Counted from the stretch's first letter, positions 13,501 to 24,384 are shown. The stretch: DNA of 64,000 nt from Aquilaria yunnanensis (GCA_039654915.1 CM077596.1:54372501-54436500); one strand, 5' to 3'. Notes: generated by a model not told the origin, from the sequence alone. A program made the numbers and translations.

Positions 13501-14289
13501 ATTGTTATTTATTTTACTTAGTCAAGTTGTTTATTTAATTAATATTGATTTTCCGACTTGATATTGTTGCTCTTTCTGTCGATATTTCTTATTTTCTTAC
13601 AATTGTTGTTCGTTTGGTTAATAATATTATTGTTCTTTTTTGTCCAGATTAATGTTCCTTCAGTGGATTAATCATAATAGTTTTAAATGAGTGGCGACCT
13701 CGTACATGATAATGATGTTTGAAAACCTTCTCCCCCGCCCCCCATAAAAAAAAAAAGAAGAAGAAAAATCAGCCTTTATCCTAGTATGTTTAAAAAAATA
13801 CTTGGATTAGAGAATAGGTTTTGAACTACAAGTACTCGGTAAAAACCTTTCCAAATTACAATATTCGACGAAAAAACTCAAGCATTGGAGGCTAAATAAC
13901 GGTACCATTTAATGTATAGAGTTGTAATTTCCATCGTCCATAAAATAGTCCCAGCACCCCTCACGGGAGGATGTTGTCTGATGGAGCCTTAATAGAAAAC
14001 GAAGGCAACAATAAACCAGACCCTTCTTGGCCCAAGCCTAAACTTTGATTTTACGAAGTCCAAATCTACCAGTGCAATCTCAAGTCGAAATCTCAGGTCG
14101 AGTCTCTTGGATTTCACACAAGAACTGCCTCGTCTAATTTTAGCATCAGCAATTAGCATTAAAGTTTTAAAAAAATTTCCTAAGACTCAGTAATTTTATT
14201 TTACTGTTAAATAAATTATCCAAAACTTTAAAGCTAATCACAAAAGTTATTTTCAAACGGGGCTAACATCTGTACAGCTCTATTGGATT
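10593..14289. other. Gene-poor AT-rich intergenic DNA
   Basis: No gene is supported. It holds a 23-C run at 10795-10817, a short hairpin around 11444-11464, and from about 12790 to 13480 scattered degenerate motifs of the type GAACAACATTT and ACAATATTTCTTAT that recur around 60760-60830. Open frames near 12235-12611 on both strands overlap each other and match no family I know. I regard them as chance. Confidence 0.45.
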
Positions 14290-14722
14290 GGCGGGGGATC
14301 TACTCACAAACGCTACCGAATAGCAATCATTCTTTGAGTAGAGATATGAGGGCGATCAGATCAGATGTACCAATTCCAGAAACATACCACTTACAAAACA
14401 CAAACTTCTCAGCACAATGTATCCAGTGAAAAACAAAAAATGCCAAAGGCACCCCACTAGGCAAAGGGCAAGTTAGTTGCAAAGAGTGCACATATTATTG
14501 CAACTTTTCTAAAACCAAAAACTTCAGAGCATCGTCAGTCAGAAATACTCTTCCAGACAGCAAAACAATAAATAACAGAGCAGCACCTACGTTTAAGGGG
14601 GAAAGGAGACAAAAAATCATAACAAATCCCTTGGCTCTCGCACAGGTAAAACATATCTACAAATTTTCACCTCCTAGCACTCGATAAATAACTTCAAAAC
14701 TATATGCAATCATACGTTACCA
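14290..14722 (-). other. Probable 3' UTR of the RING gene
   Basis: Sequence downstream (minus strand) of the RING stop is less AT-rich than the DNA further left and carries no open frame. It is most simply read as 3' UTR and gene-proximal sequence. Confidence 0.4.
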
Positions 14723-16102
14723 TTAAACACCGCGCGCATCTCTTCTGATCCTCCTCCTTTCATAATCAGCATCGTCAGTAGGCAACTCATGACGGCAGAC
14801 AGGGCAGGTATTCCTTATACCTAGCCAGGGCACAATGCAGTCACCATGGTAGCGGTGGGTGCATGGCAGCTGTTTCGCCTGTTCTCCAATATCAATCTCA
14901 TCCTTACAGATTGCGCAAAGCACATTATTACTTTCCACATCTGGCTGAGTAAAAACCACAGAAGGAAGAGTGTCAACCACAGATTTCGAAGCTGGAGGCC
15001 TTCCAAGGTATGCGTTCTCATTCTCAGCAAACCGGGCAAACAACATCTCGTATTCTGCAGTGTTAATATAATCATCATGATCGCCGAAAATACCCTCATG
15101 ATTCTCAACCACCTCTGGATTGGTCTCCAAATTATTGGCGTTCAACAGAACTTCCCAATCCAAGTTCCCCAATACAGCCACCGTCTCAGCATTTGTTGCA
15201 TCTTCAGGTGCAATGGTTGGAGAAATGGAGAGTGAAATTGAATTATCCTCATCGTCATCAGCCTCAACAAACATGTTTAGAACTTCCCTCTCATCAACCC
15301 GTCCATCAACTTCTTCCCACTCAAACTCCTCGTTCCCCTCCCTACGATCCTCCAATTGAAGTGAATCCCAACGAAGAGGAATACTAACACTTGCATCATC
15401 ATCCTCGTCATAATCAAAATCACCATTGACATGGTCCGACCCACCCTCATCCCCTGAGTTCAAAACTATAGCTAATCCACAATTCTCAACCACATCGTCC
15501 TCATCCTCTGAATCAGATCCAAACCCAGTAACCCGAACGGTATCTCCAAAAGGTTCCTCAATAATACTAACCGTGGAGGCAATCTCAGCGGATCTCAATC
15601 CTGAAACCCTCCTCTCCACAAAGAAACCATCATCATTGCCACCAACATCGACGTCAACATCACTTCCGCCAATCGTCTCCACAAAAAATCCAGAATTACT
15701 ATCATTGGCATCAACGGAATCGAATCCTAACCCTAAATCGAGATCCAAATTGCCCATGCCCAGCTCGTAATTCCCCTCGATAACCCCAAACCCGGAGTCG
15801 CTCAACACATCAGATACCAAATCAACATCATGGTTGTCGGAAGCGAATGTTACCTGAGACTGCTCAACCCGTTGGTGGAAGAGATCGATGACGAAATTGA
15901 CCTGATTCTCGCGGCGATCAATGAGATCGGAGGCCTCGGAGAAATCTGGATCGGAGGCGAAGAGGTGGAGATCAGTGTACCAGTAACGGGGCGATTCCGT
16001 GCTCAGCGCTTGGTCGTGGGGAGCCGAGTGTTGGTGGTGGTGGTGGTGGTGGACGACCTCGTCGTCGTGGTCGTGGAGATGGAGGAAAGAAACCGACGCC
16101 AT
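14723..16102 (-). CDS. RING-H2 E3 ubiquitin-protein ligase, acidic, intronless
   Basis: A single open frame of 459 residues starting at the ATG at 16102. The C-terminal RING-H2 finger occupies about residues 396-436 with spacing C-x2-C-x14-C-x-H-x2-H-x2-C-x10-C-x2-C (C396, C399, C414, H416, H419, C422, C433, C436). The segment HRYHGDCIVPWL is the typical E2-contact region. The family transfers ubiquitin from an E2 to substrates. The long N-terminal part has no known domain, is very acidic (Asp/Glu runs around 200-290) and begins with a His-rich stretch (VVHHHHHHQH). It resembles the RING1/CIP8-like soluble RING-H2 group. An Arabidopsis RING gene near the PK3-AIH locus (At5g08139, from memory) may be the counterpart. 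Substrate unknown. Confidence 0.9.
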   Translation of the reverse strand: MASVSFLHLHDHDDEVVHHHHHHQHSAPHDQALSTESPRYWYTDLHLFASDPDFSEASDLIDRRENQVNFVIDLFHQRVEQSQVTFASDNHDVDLVSDVLSDSGFGVIEGNYELGMGNLDLDLGLGFDSVDANDSNSGFFVETIGGSDVDVDVGGNDDGFFVERRVSGLRSAEIASTVSIIEEPFGDTVRVTGFGSDSEDEDDVVENCGLAIVLNSGDEGGSDHVNGDFDYDEDDDASVSIPLRWDSLQLEDRREGNEEFEWEEVDGRVDEREVLNMFVEADDDEDNSISLSISPTIAPEDATNAETVAVLGNLDWEVLLNANNLETNPEVVENHEGIFGDHDDYINTAEYEMLFARFAENENAYLGRPPASKSVVDTLPSVVFTQPDVESNNVLCAICKDEIDIGEQAKQLPCTHRYHGDCIVPWLGIRNTCPVCRHELPTDDADYERRRIRRDARGV

Positions 16103-17802
16103 TTTTTTTTTCAGGGTTGGTGAAAGGGCGAAATGAAGAATGAAAACTCGCTTTTTAGGTTTTTGATTGAAAAACTTTTAAGGGGTTAAATTTTTGTAAA
16201 AGTGTCGGAAAAAGCTCTTTTTTTCAATTTGGTACAATCAAAACCTTCTTTCGCAGTCGTGGACCTCGTCGCAGACAATGGCAGTAATTGGCCAATTAAT
16301 GAGCCCCGGATCTAGAGAGATGACGACGTCAATTAGGCTTAAAATGGTGGGCTCGACCAAGGAATCCAAAACGTGGCCATAGTTGAGGACACCAGCCCAG
16401 GATAACGTAGTCCAGTCCCTTTGATAAAGAAGTGTACTAATAAATTTTTGAAAATATTCTCTCGTCCCAAATGGGATGAGCCATATTTTTTTGAGATATT
16501 TCAAAAATGTTGAGCCATTTTCCCTTTCTGATTTTTTTTAACATATAATTTATTTTATTACCATTATTTAAATTTTTAATACATAAAATTCAACAATAAA
16601 TTTTTTAATTCTTATTTAAACTCTCATTATACAAAACTCAACAATAATTTTATTAAAAAATAGAAGAAGAAAATCCTCTGACCAATAATGCAAATAAGCC
16701 CTTAATCATAATTTTTGGCTAATGAACTTCTCTTCCTAAATCAAGATTTCTTGATAATAATTGACAAAGTAAAATCATATATCTTGACAATTCACTTGTC
16801 CCGCTTCCAATGTTTCCATAAGTTTAGGCTTATGTTTCTCAAAATTTCAACCTCTCAACACCGATGCAAAAAGGTTGTTAACACACATAAACAATTAATA
16901 TAAACAATTAATACAACTTTCATCCCAAATTCTTTGAAATATTTATATTTAATAAAAGAGGTTTAAGAAAAAAATGAAAAAAATATTATGTATTGTTTTT
17001 ATTTTTACTCTTCACTTTCTATAAATAAATTAAGAAAATAAAAAAATGAATATTAAAAATATAGTCTGATGAATAGTATCATTAAAAATTTAATAAATAT
17101 AGAAATGTTATAAAAATTTATGAATATTCAGAATAGTATAATTAACAAATTTAGGGACAGTGCCACATCGATTTCAGCACGTCAAATGACCCCATCCAAA
17201 TAATAAAATGTTAGCTATTTTTTCCACTTTTGTCTTTCTAATTTTGTACATAAATTAAGAGATATGAAAAATATAAATATTAAATTGATAGTTTTAGGAT
17301 AACATAGTAAAGTGACTTACCAAATATGAAAATGATGCAAAAAATTTAGGACAATGAAAATACTAAATAATGCAAAAAAAAAAAAAAACATGAGACATTT
17401 GGACTACTACATCTATGCAATTTAAAGGTCGTCAACTTTTTATTTCATATGCATATATTTTTTTCGTTATTAATTCACACTCACAAAACTATACTTTCTA
17501 GCGCAAAATTTATGCATGTCAAGTTACAAATTTGCAAAATCAACAGGCATAATTTGAAATCTCAAAATCTCAACATGACAATTCTCATGTTTCCCGTGAA
17601 GAATTGAAACAGAACATTGCAATTAGATATTGGCATTCCTGAAATAATCTTTGATTATGTTAAGCAATTTCTGTACAACATATGATCACTTTCCCTCTCA
17701 TTCAAATACCAACAAATCTACATATTTTAGTCACTAAACATATAAAAAATAATAAAAGTTGGTTTTCAACTTTAGGGCTACAAATAATTTCAATTAAAAC
17801 CC
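16103..17802. other. AT-rich intergenic DNA between RING and F-box genes
   Basis: Contains the promoter side of the RING gene (nearest 100-200 bases) and, beyond about 16450, MITE-like AT-rich DNA with phrases such as CGTCCCAAATGGGATGAG and CATCCCAAATTCTTTGAAAT. These recall the TCCGTCCCA ends of Stowaway elements seen elsewhere in the window. No gene is supported. Confidence 0.45.
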
Positions 17803-18906
17803 TCAGCAGCAAGGTGGTTGGATCCACAACTTTTCACAACCTTCTTGATCCTGACCCAACTTGTAACAAGGTTTCGGACATGGGTAAGACCGTTTAGTGT
17901 TTCTGGTCAAAGAACAGAACCGGCACTCTGCGCCGTCGATGTAATAGACCCTGTTCTTCGACTTCATAGCAGAGGCCGCCGTCGCCATTGCCACCGGACC
18001 GTCCACGAAAATCGTCGTTTCCTCCAATCTATCCTTTGGAACCCATTCGTTCTTCGAGAAGTCCAGCTCATACGCAAAGGTCGAATATTGAAGTGTCGTG
18101 CTCAGAAGAACCAAGAAAATCCGACCGCAGAACTCCACCAAGTGACTCCCACACAGAGGCGGTAGTGCTAGAAAAACCGGTCTTGTCTCCGACATTATCT
18201 GCCATGTTTGGTCTTCCACAGAGAAGACTCCCAGTAAGCCTCGACGATTGGAGCAGTAGAAGCTTCCTCTAGTGAAGACCACATTTTTCATACCGTTAAA
18301 GCCGCCGAATTCGAGCACTGTCCAGTTCTTGTCGCCCTGTCTCCAGATTCCGATCTTTGTCCCGTCAATGTCCTCGTCCAACGCGAAGAAAACGCAATCC
18401 GGCTCCGACGGCGAAGTCGAAAAAGTTGCAATCTTGAAGCAGAACTCCAGAGGAGGCAGCTTGACTAGCTTCGTCGTAAAAGGATTGTAAGCAATGACTT
18501 CTGAGGTACTACGACGACCGGATCCCGTCAGAGAAGAGCTGCCACGAAGCAAGAACCAACCTTTCTTGGAAGCAGATACATCGAAGCCCTTCAAAGAGAA
18601 ACTGAATTTTGGGGTTTTGAGGTGAGAATAAGGTTCGTGAAGTTGGTAGCCATTGTCGTCGAAACAGAGGAGCCATGGGTGCTGGTCGGATAAAGGTTTG
18701 GTACGGTGAAACGAGTTCCAGTTCTTGCAGACAAGTCGGAACCTTGTGAGATCGGCAAAGGAGAACTTCTGGGTGACAAGTTCAAGAATGTCGTCCGGAA
18801 GATCGCTCCATGGCCTGGAATCTGTGTGTCGGATCACAAGTTGCTTTGATCTTTTGATGACGCGGTTGCTGGTAGAAATCTGAGGAAGTTTTCTCTTGAT
18901 CGCCAT
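17803..18906 (-). CDS. F-box protein with DUF295 C-terminal domain (SKIP23/KIB type), intronless
   Basis: A single open frame of 367 residues from the ATG at 18906. Residues about 32-70 form an F-box (PWSDLPDDILELV ... FRLVCKNWNSF), the part that docks on SKP1 in an SCF ubiquitin ligase. Downstream sequence has the aromatic-rich beta-propeller-like arrangement of plant DUF295 proteins, including GWFLLRG near 115, YNPFTTKLVKLPPLE near 140, and near the C-terminus a YYIDGAE motif. It begins with a short basic segment (KRKLPQ ... KRSKQ), possibly nuclear targeting. The family is large and often tandem-duplicated in plants; here it is single. Target proteins cannot be inferred. It ends in WIQPPCC before the stop. 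Confidence 0.9.
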   Translation of the reverse strand: MAIKRKLPQISTSNRVIKRSKQLVIRHTDSRPWSDLPDDILELVTQKFSFADLTRFRLVCKNWNSFHRTKPLSDQHPWLLCFDDNGYQLHEPYSHLKTPKFSFSLKGFDVSASKKGWFLLRGSSSLTGSGRRSTSEVIAYNPFTTKLVKLPPLEFCFKIATFSTSPSEPDCVFFALDEDIDGTKIGIWRQGDKNWTVLEFGGFNGMKNVVFTRGSFYCSNRRGLLGVFSVEDQTWQIMSETRPVFLALPPLCGSHLVEFCGRIFLVLLSTTLQYSTFAYELDFSKNEWVPKDRLEETTIFVDGPVAMATAASAMKSKNRVYYIDGAECRFCSLTRNTKRSYPCPKPCYKLGQDQEGCEKLWIQPPCC

Positions 18907-18917
18907 AGTTAAGAGTT

Positions 18918-18999
18918 CAGTTTCTTCTTCTTCGTCTTCTAACGCATATATACAATTTCAGTTTCTTCTTCTTCGTCTTCTGACGCATATATACAATTT
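18918..18999. repeat. 41-bp tandem duplication upstream of the F-box gene
   Basis: Two units, 18918-18958 and 18959-18999, differ at one base (TCTAACGC versus TCTGACGC). They start 12 bases before the ATG of the minus-strand F-box gene, so they lie in its 5' UTR or core promoter. On the coding strand each is GAAGAAGAAGAAAC-rich with a TATATATGCG core. Confidence 0.9.
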
Positions 19000-19479
19000 G
19001 GCGGGTGACTTGAGTCGCAAGTAATTTGAGGTCGACTGTCTTTAGGAGTCCTGTTTTACGCTGGAATCCCTGTTCGATTTGAATTTGGAATTGCCTCATT
19101 GACCTTTTAGGAGTTCAGTTACATCCCGAATTAAAATTTTTCAGATCTTTGGCCAAAACAAAAAAAAAAAAGTTTTCAGGTCTACGCAATTTGGCCCCTT
19201 GATATTTGTAATCGAGGAGATATATAATACTTCAACGTCTCATAGAACGAATTTAGTCGTTTAATAGTTTCACTACAAGAAGAAGTTGTTAATTGTAATT
19301 GTATAAAGTTACCCTATGACATTTTGAATTGCCACCCAATTAACTCTAAAATTCTTTTCACAAGGAGTCATAATAAAAATCAAGTATGGACTAAATTCTT
19401 GGCAGTGGAAAATGCTTAATAATATTGGAAGGTTAACCCTCATTCAGTCATCTACATATTCACTCCTGGTTTATATTAT
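19000..19479. other. Intergenic, no gene seen
   Basis: Promoter-side DNA of the F-box gene followed by AT-rich sequence with no recognisable gene or repeat boundary. Confidence 0.5.
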
Positions 19480-20170
19480 TATGCCTCTTTATAGGATCAT
19501 GTTACCATCACTGAATTAAATATCGAGGTATATCGCATAAAATACCTACAAATGTTTTTACATTTTGTCATTTTACTGCATGATATACCGTATACCGTAC
19601 ATTTTTTGTATGTATTTTTTCAAAAAACCGTGGTATACCGTAAATATCGCCGTACGCGTGGTACGTACCACGGTATTTAATTTTTTGCCTATTTTTTTAC
19701 TTTTTTTATTTTACATCAAAATATCATAAATATATAAAACATTAAAATAAAAATAATACACATATCATAAAATAAACATTTACTTTTAATTTTTTTTGTT
19801 ACTTTTATTAATTAATATAAAAAATTAATGGATGGTATTATTTATATTTATAGTGTATCAATAAATTAGTTTTTATTATTATTATTTATTTTGCTCCATA
19901 TATAATTTTTTTTTATGTTTTTTGTATTAAAAAAAATATATTTTATCATATATATTTTATTTATATTTAACAAATTATTATGAGAAAAACTAGAATACAT
20001 ATCAAATATGTAAAAATAAATTATTAAACAAATTATGTTATCTTAAAATAATATTCAAACATTTATTTTTTGTGAAAACGGTAACGATATACGGCGCAGT
20101 ATACTATGTGGTATACCTTAAAAATTCAAGGTGCAGTATACATTGCGATAACGGTGTTTAACACATTGGT
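19480..20170. mobile_element. Candidate non-autonomous DNA element rich in GTATACCG motifs
   Basis: Both ends carry many copies of GTATACCG or its complement: ATATACCGTATACCGTAC near 19583 and GTGGTATACCGTAAATATCG near 19630 on the left; ACGATATACGGCGCAGTATA and GTGGTATACC near 20085-20120 on the right. They enclose about 400 bases of extreme AT content. A perfect 16-bp palindrome lies at 19657-19672. Motif arrays at both ends facing inward are typical of subterminal transposase-binding repeats. I cannot place exact termini or a target duplication. Confidence 0.45.
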
Positions 20171-20180
20171 TACCATGAAA

Positions 20181-20560
20181 AATTCTTTATTGAAATCCTT
20201 CATCCGTTTTTAGTAGTTGGGTTGCGACTCAAGAAGGGTATTCATGTCAATAAAAGATTCCAACGTATGTTACTAAAAGAAAGGGGAGGTTTGGGCACAG
20301 ATGATTTGAATTTATTTAACCAATTCACCCCCCCTCTTGCTAAAGGGGAGCTCTAACATGTTCTTTTGATACTAAGCTTAGCATTGTTGCACAAATGCTA
20401 TTGCACTTAGCAAAAACACTTTGTTACCAGTCCCAACCCAAGCTTAGCATTGTTGCACTTTTGCAAGCTCTCGGCTTTAGATTTACCTCATAAGTTTGAA
20501 GTGTTTTTATGGAAGTGTTTACAAGAAGTGATGCCGACAACATTTACACCAAATTCATTT
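20181..20560 (+). pseudogene. LINE reverse-transcriptase C-terminal remnant, left of the solo LTR
   Basis: Fragments of an L1-type polyprotein are readable in the plus strand: KERGGLGTDDLNLFN near 20280-20320 (the GGLG..DL..FN motif) and LPHKFEVFLWKCLQEVMPT near 20480-20540, the start of the zf-RVT domain. A 19-bp direct repeat (20374-20392 and 20440-20458) lies between them. It continues, after the inserted LTR and a MITE, at 22184. Confidence 0.6.
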
Positions 20561-21873
20561 CAACTTGTTGGCCCAAGTGCAACCAAGAGGGGGGGTGAAT
20601 TGGTTGTTTTAAAAACTTTAGCAAAATCAAAATTTACAACTAAATTTACTCAACCAAAGATCAAGAACAAACCAAGTAATGCTAAGCACAAATAAAGCAA
20701 GTAAATAAAAGAGAATAAAGGAAAGAGTGCACCGGGATTTATAGAGGTTCAACTCCACCAACCGGAGTCTACGTCCTCTCCTCAAGCTTGCCCACTTGAG
20801 ATTTCCTCCACTATTTCTTGATCAATATTACAATGGTGTTTTCTTCAAGGTTCACACCCAACCAATCACTAGTTTCCTAAAGGCTAACTAGAAACCTTAC
20901 CAACACCCTTTTCCTCACTAGTTTTCCTAGAGGCTAACTAGAAACCTCACCAACTCAATCTTCACAAGATGGTGTTTACAAGATTACAAAGTGGTAAGAA
21001 CAATAGAAGCTCTCAAAGCTAGATAAACAAGTGATAGCTCATTCTCTTAGCATTTCTCAAACTCAAGCTCTTTAAAGATTAAATCTCTTTTCTAGTTGCC
21101 AAGAGTTGTTTCCAAAGTGCTTCTCCATGTTTTTATACTCATATGGGGGCCAAAGAGACGTTGGAAACCTACTGGGGAAGTTTGGAAAAGTTCCTGAAAT
21201 TCTGGTGACCGTTGCTCTGTTTTTTGTGCAAGTTCCAGACTTCACGTTAAGTTTCGAGTTTAACAGGTTAAACTTGACTTCTCCCTTCAACGGTCAAAAG
21301 CAGCAGGAGATAGCGCATTTAATGTGTGGCAGACGTGCACAGGTGGCGTCTTCTGATTCGCCCGAGCTCTATTTGAAACTTTGACTTAAAATCGCGCCAG
21401 TCGTAGAAATTGAACGAAGCTGTCAAATTTCGACTTAACAGGTTAAAACAGAATTTTAACGCGTTGCCTGATGTTCTCCGAAAAGTCACAGGAAACTTAA
21501 CTCTCGAATTAACCCAGTTTAACGTGTTAAAGTGTAACCCTGGGAGCAAGTTAAACTTGGGTGAAATAAATACCTGTTAAACTATGACTTTAATGGATTA
21601 AACTTGAAACAACTCCAAAACACTTGTCATTGGGAAATCAAAACTTGATTCAAACATTAACCTAAGTTAATAACCTACCAATTTCTTTTCAAAAGCAATT
21701 TTTCCTCAATATTCTTAAAACATATTTTTTGAGATAACACTTGAAATACTTAGAATTTAAGCACAACTTTAACAAATCTATTTTGACCCAATAAAATGAT
21801 ATTAAACACAATAACACAATACACTTGTCATCATCAAAATTAAATATTTGCTTGGAACAAATCCAACACAACT
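20561..21873. mobile_element. Solo LTR with perfect 5-bp target-site duplication
   Basis: The element runs from 20566 (TGTTGG) to 21868 (CCAACA), 1303 bp, with a 6-bp terminal inverted repeat. It is flanked by CAACT at 20561-20565 and at 21869-21873. TG...CA ends plus a 5-bp duplication are diagnostic of an LTR retrotransposon. No gag-pol lies inside and no second LTR follows, so this is a solo LTR left by recombination. Near its start it contains AAGAGGGGGGGTGAATTGG, and across the right half many GTTAAAC/GGTTAAAC motifs. It interrupts LINE debris whose right half lies at 22184. Confidence 0.85.
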
Positions 21874-22178
21874 TAATTAATTGACTTCAAAATGATTTAT
21901 TTTTATTCTTATATCTTTTTTAGTCGGAACTAATTTTAATTAAAAGCTAATATTATGTAGCTGCAATAATCCATTGAAAATACAATTTTTGTAATTTTAC
22001 TAAATTTTTATGAATTTTTCTAGTTTAAGACATTAAAAAAATTCATAAAAAATTTAACAATTTCATGAAAATTTAGACTCAAATGGATTATTGCACCCAC
22101 ATACTATTAGCTTTCAAATAAAATTAGTTTCAGATAAAAAAGATAAAAAAAAAAATAAGTCAGTTGACTTAAATTAAA
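21874..22178. mobile_element. MITE copy 1 (imperfect palindrome)
   Basis: About 305 bp folding back on itself: ACTAATTTTAATTAAAAGC...AATAATCCATT on the left arm is matched inverted by AATGGATTATTGC...TTAGCTTTCAAATAAAATTAGT on the right. The outer part begins TTAATTGACTTCAAAATGA. It is closely related to 22690-23012. It lies directly beside the right target duplication of the solo LTR. Confidence 0.75.
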
Positions 22179-22183
22179 ATAAA

Positions 22184-22690
22184 TTGACTCTTAATATGGT
22201 AATGAGAGGTGGTTTGGTCAATTTAGTTTGTAAATGGTACAACATAGATGAAAAAAATCAATCACATCTTTTCTTTTCCTGCTCCGGATCCCGAGCAGTT
22301 TGGGATGATACTTTATCTATTCGTCGTCCAAACTCAGATGATAAATCTAGTGGATTAGTTAGTGAGTATTTTATGAGAGGAGCAAAGTTGGCAACTGACA
22401 TTATGGACATATTGTCCCTCATTTTGTTGTGCATCTGGATTTCTAGCAATGGGGTAATTTATAGGGGTGTCTCTTCCAACCAGGAAAGCACCGGTTGTCA
22501 AAGGCAGGAGCTACTCCAACATACCAAATCAACTTGCATTCACTGCAAGCTAGCTTCTTCTCTTATCCATAATGCCCCTTCTGCTTTGTGCCATTCACGG
22601 AGTGCGCCTAGCCCTTCTTTAACACCAACATTTTTCTTATGGATGATGGGGGCATATTTAAATAAAGGGGTTAATATCCACTTTATTTTA
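22184..22690 (+). pseudogene. LINE zf-RVT domain remnant
   Basis: The plus strand encodes NMVMRGGLVNLVCKWYN then HLFFSCSGSRAVWDD, the reverse-transcriptase zinc-binding (zf-RVT) domain of L1-type LINEs, followed by degraded spacer. It is the natural continuation of the fragment ending near 20560, split by a MITE and a solo LTR. No RNase H domain survives intact. It is not a functional gene. Confidence 0.7.
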
Positions 22691-23012
22691 ATTTAAATTA
22701 ATTGACTTCAAAATGAATTATTTTTATTTATATATATATTTTTTTACATAGAACTAATTTTAATTAAAAGCAGATATTATGTAGTTATAATAATTCATTA
22801 AAAATATAATTTTTATAATCTTATTAATTTTTTATGAATTTTTTTAGTTTAGGGCATTAAAAATAAAAAGTTTATAAAAATTTAACAACATTATAAAAAT
22901 TTATTTTTAAATATATTATTACATCTATATAATATTAACTTTCAAATAAAATTAATTATAGATAAAAAAAATTAAAAATAAAAATAAATTAATTAATTTA
23001 AGTTAAAACAAA
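22690..23012. mobile_element. MITE copy 2 (imperfect palindrome)
   Basis: It starts TTAATTGACTTCAAAATGAA and carries the same left and right arms as 21874-22178 (AACTAATTTTAATTAAAAGC ... TTTCAAATAAAATTAATTA), with more mutations. The two copies are in the same orientation and bracket the 0.5-kb LINE fragment. Confidence 0.7.
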
Positions 23013-23039
23013 CCTTTTCCACCCATTTAATTTAAGCTA

Positions 23040-23400
23040 CTTGCTTTTTGATATTTTAAAGTCAAACTAGCAGCTCTCAGTCTCTCTCTCACTATCTTCA
23101 TTTTTAGTTGTTTTTTTCTCTCTCAAGTGTGAGACGCTTTTTCTTTATCCCCCCCCCCCCCCCCCCTCCCTTCTTCTCTCTCTCTCTCTCTCTCTCTCTC
23201 CTGTCTTGTCTCTATTTTTTAAAAAAAAAAATTTCACCTTTATTTTTTCTCTCTCTCCTCTCTTTTCTGCTACGTTTTCTGCCAGGGTTCTATGCCCTCG
23301 CTCTCTCTCTCATCTGCTTCGTCATTGCTCTGTTCTCCCTCTCTCTTGCATTTTCTTCATTTTTATTTTTGGTTTTTTGCCAAAAAACCAAGTAGCTTAA
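23040..23400. repeat. Pyrimidine-rich tract with poly-C and TC microsatellites
   Basis: A strongly strand-asymmetric segment: TCTCTC runs, 18 C at 23149-23166, and a TC microsatellite at about 23175-23200. The long open frames seen here are low-complexity Ser/Leu/Phe and not credible proteins. It could be the 5' leader of a lost gene or element. Confidence 0.6.
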
Positions 23401-24384
23401 AGGGGTAGAAAAGCTTAACCGAGTTGGCTCTAAGTTTTGGGTGTGGCTTGGCCTCTCGATGGACCTCAAGCTAGTTACAATTAGCCCATTAATCCTTGTA
23501 TATCTTCTTTGAAACTAAGCTTAGTGCAATTGTTATGATTGGCCTCTGGGCCACTAATGAGCATCTACAAACCATCACCATGTTAATAGATTATGTTCAA
23601 GCTTTTACACCTTGCAAGGTAGAGTATCACAGATGGAAGAACGTTAGCTGGTGAATCAATTTATTTTCCTACTCAAGGCGTATAAAAAATGCTTGTGTGC
23701 CGCGTGCTTTGAGTTGCGCGAGCACATTAGCTTAGGTCTATGTATCTTCCATAACTTGTTCTTTATTCTAAGCACCAATAAAGAAACACTCCCATCAATT
23801 TAGTATGAAAAGTTTCAGTATCTCATCAAGTTCAATTAGGCCTAAAGCGCTCACCAGGCCCAATTCGGCCTGAGTCATCCAGCAGATCTTCTAGCTCCTA
23901 CGGCACCTACAAATATGGATTAGAATTTAGAACACAAAGAGGCCCATGTGGGCACTAGCGTGAGTAATAAGAGTTAGAGCTTTTACGAATCATTCTAACC
24001 ATTTGGTAAAGTGACAAAAGGATATGGGTGGAGGTCTAGAGTTTGACTCCTACCTCTATCATTTTTCTACAAAATGCCTCTCAATGCTGGTTCAGGTATC
24101 TTCTAAGTCCTAGAAAAGTAGACATTTTCACATTTTCCTTAAATACATAGGGTCTCATAACTTTGTATTGTATCTTGTAAAGTTGCTTCTGATTATAAAA
24201 AAAAAAAAAGTTTTTGCAAATCCAGCGTTTAGTAACCATAAATTCTATCAACTGGAATACTAATTGAAAAGGAAAAAATCTGGACATCTCCAACATATAA
24301 TGCGTGCCTTCTTGTCCCAAAGATGTGAAACAAAAAAAAAATGCTGGCACCTAATCGCAGATTAATGAAAACAACAGAAGAAAA
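23401..24384. other. Intergenic with a possible tRNA-derived SINE at about 23985-24070
   Basis: A B-box-like GAGTTTGACTCC near 24039-24050, preceded by an A-box-like TTTGGTAAAGTG near 24002, suggests a SINE. No target duplication was found. Otherwise no gene is seen. Confidence 0.35.

Noticed and set aside
14821..16123. Several open frames of 60-130 codons overlapping the RING gene in other frames
   Set aside because: They are shadows of a well-supported 459-codon gene with an intact RING-H2 motif.
20321..20345. Reverse-complement match to the first part of the solo LTR (AACCAATTCACCCCCCCTCTTG)
   Set aside because: Only about 22 bases match, around a G/C run; too short to call a second, inverted LTR, though a truncated one is possible.
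23108..23400. Long Ser/Leu/Phe-rich open frames on the plus strand
   Set aside because: They are translations of TC and C runs and would be low-complexity; no start, splice or family support.
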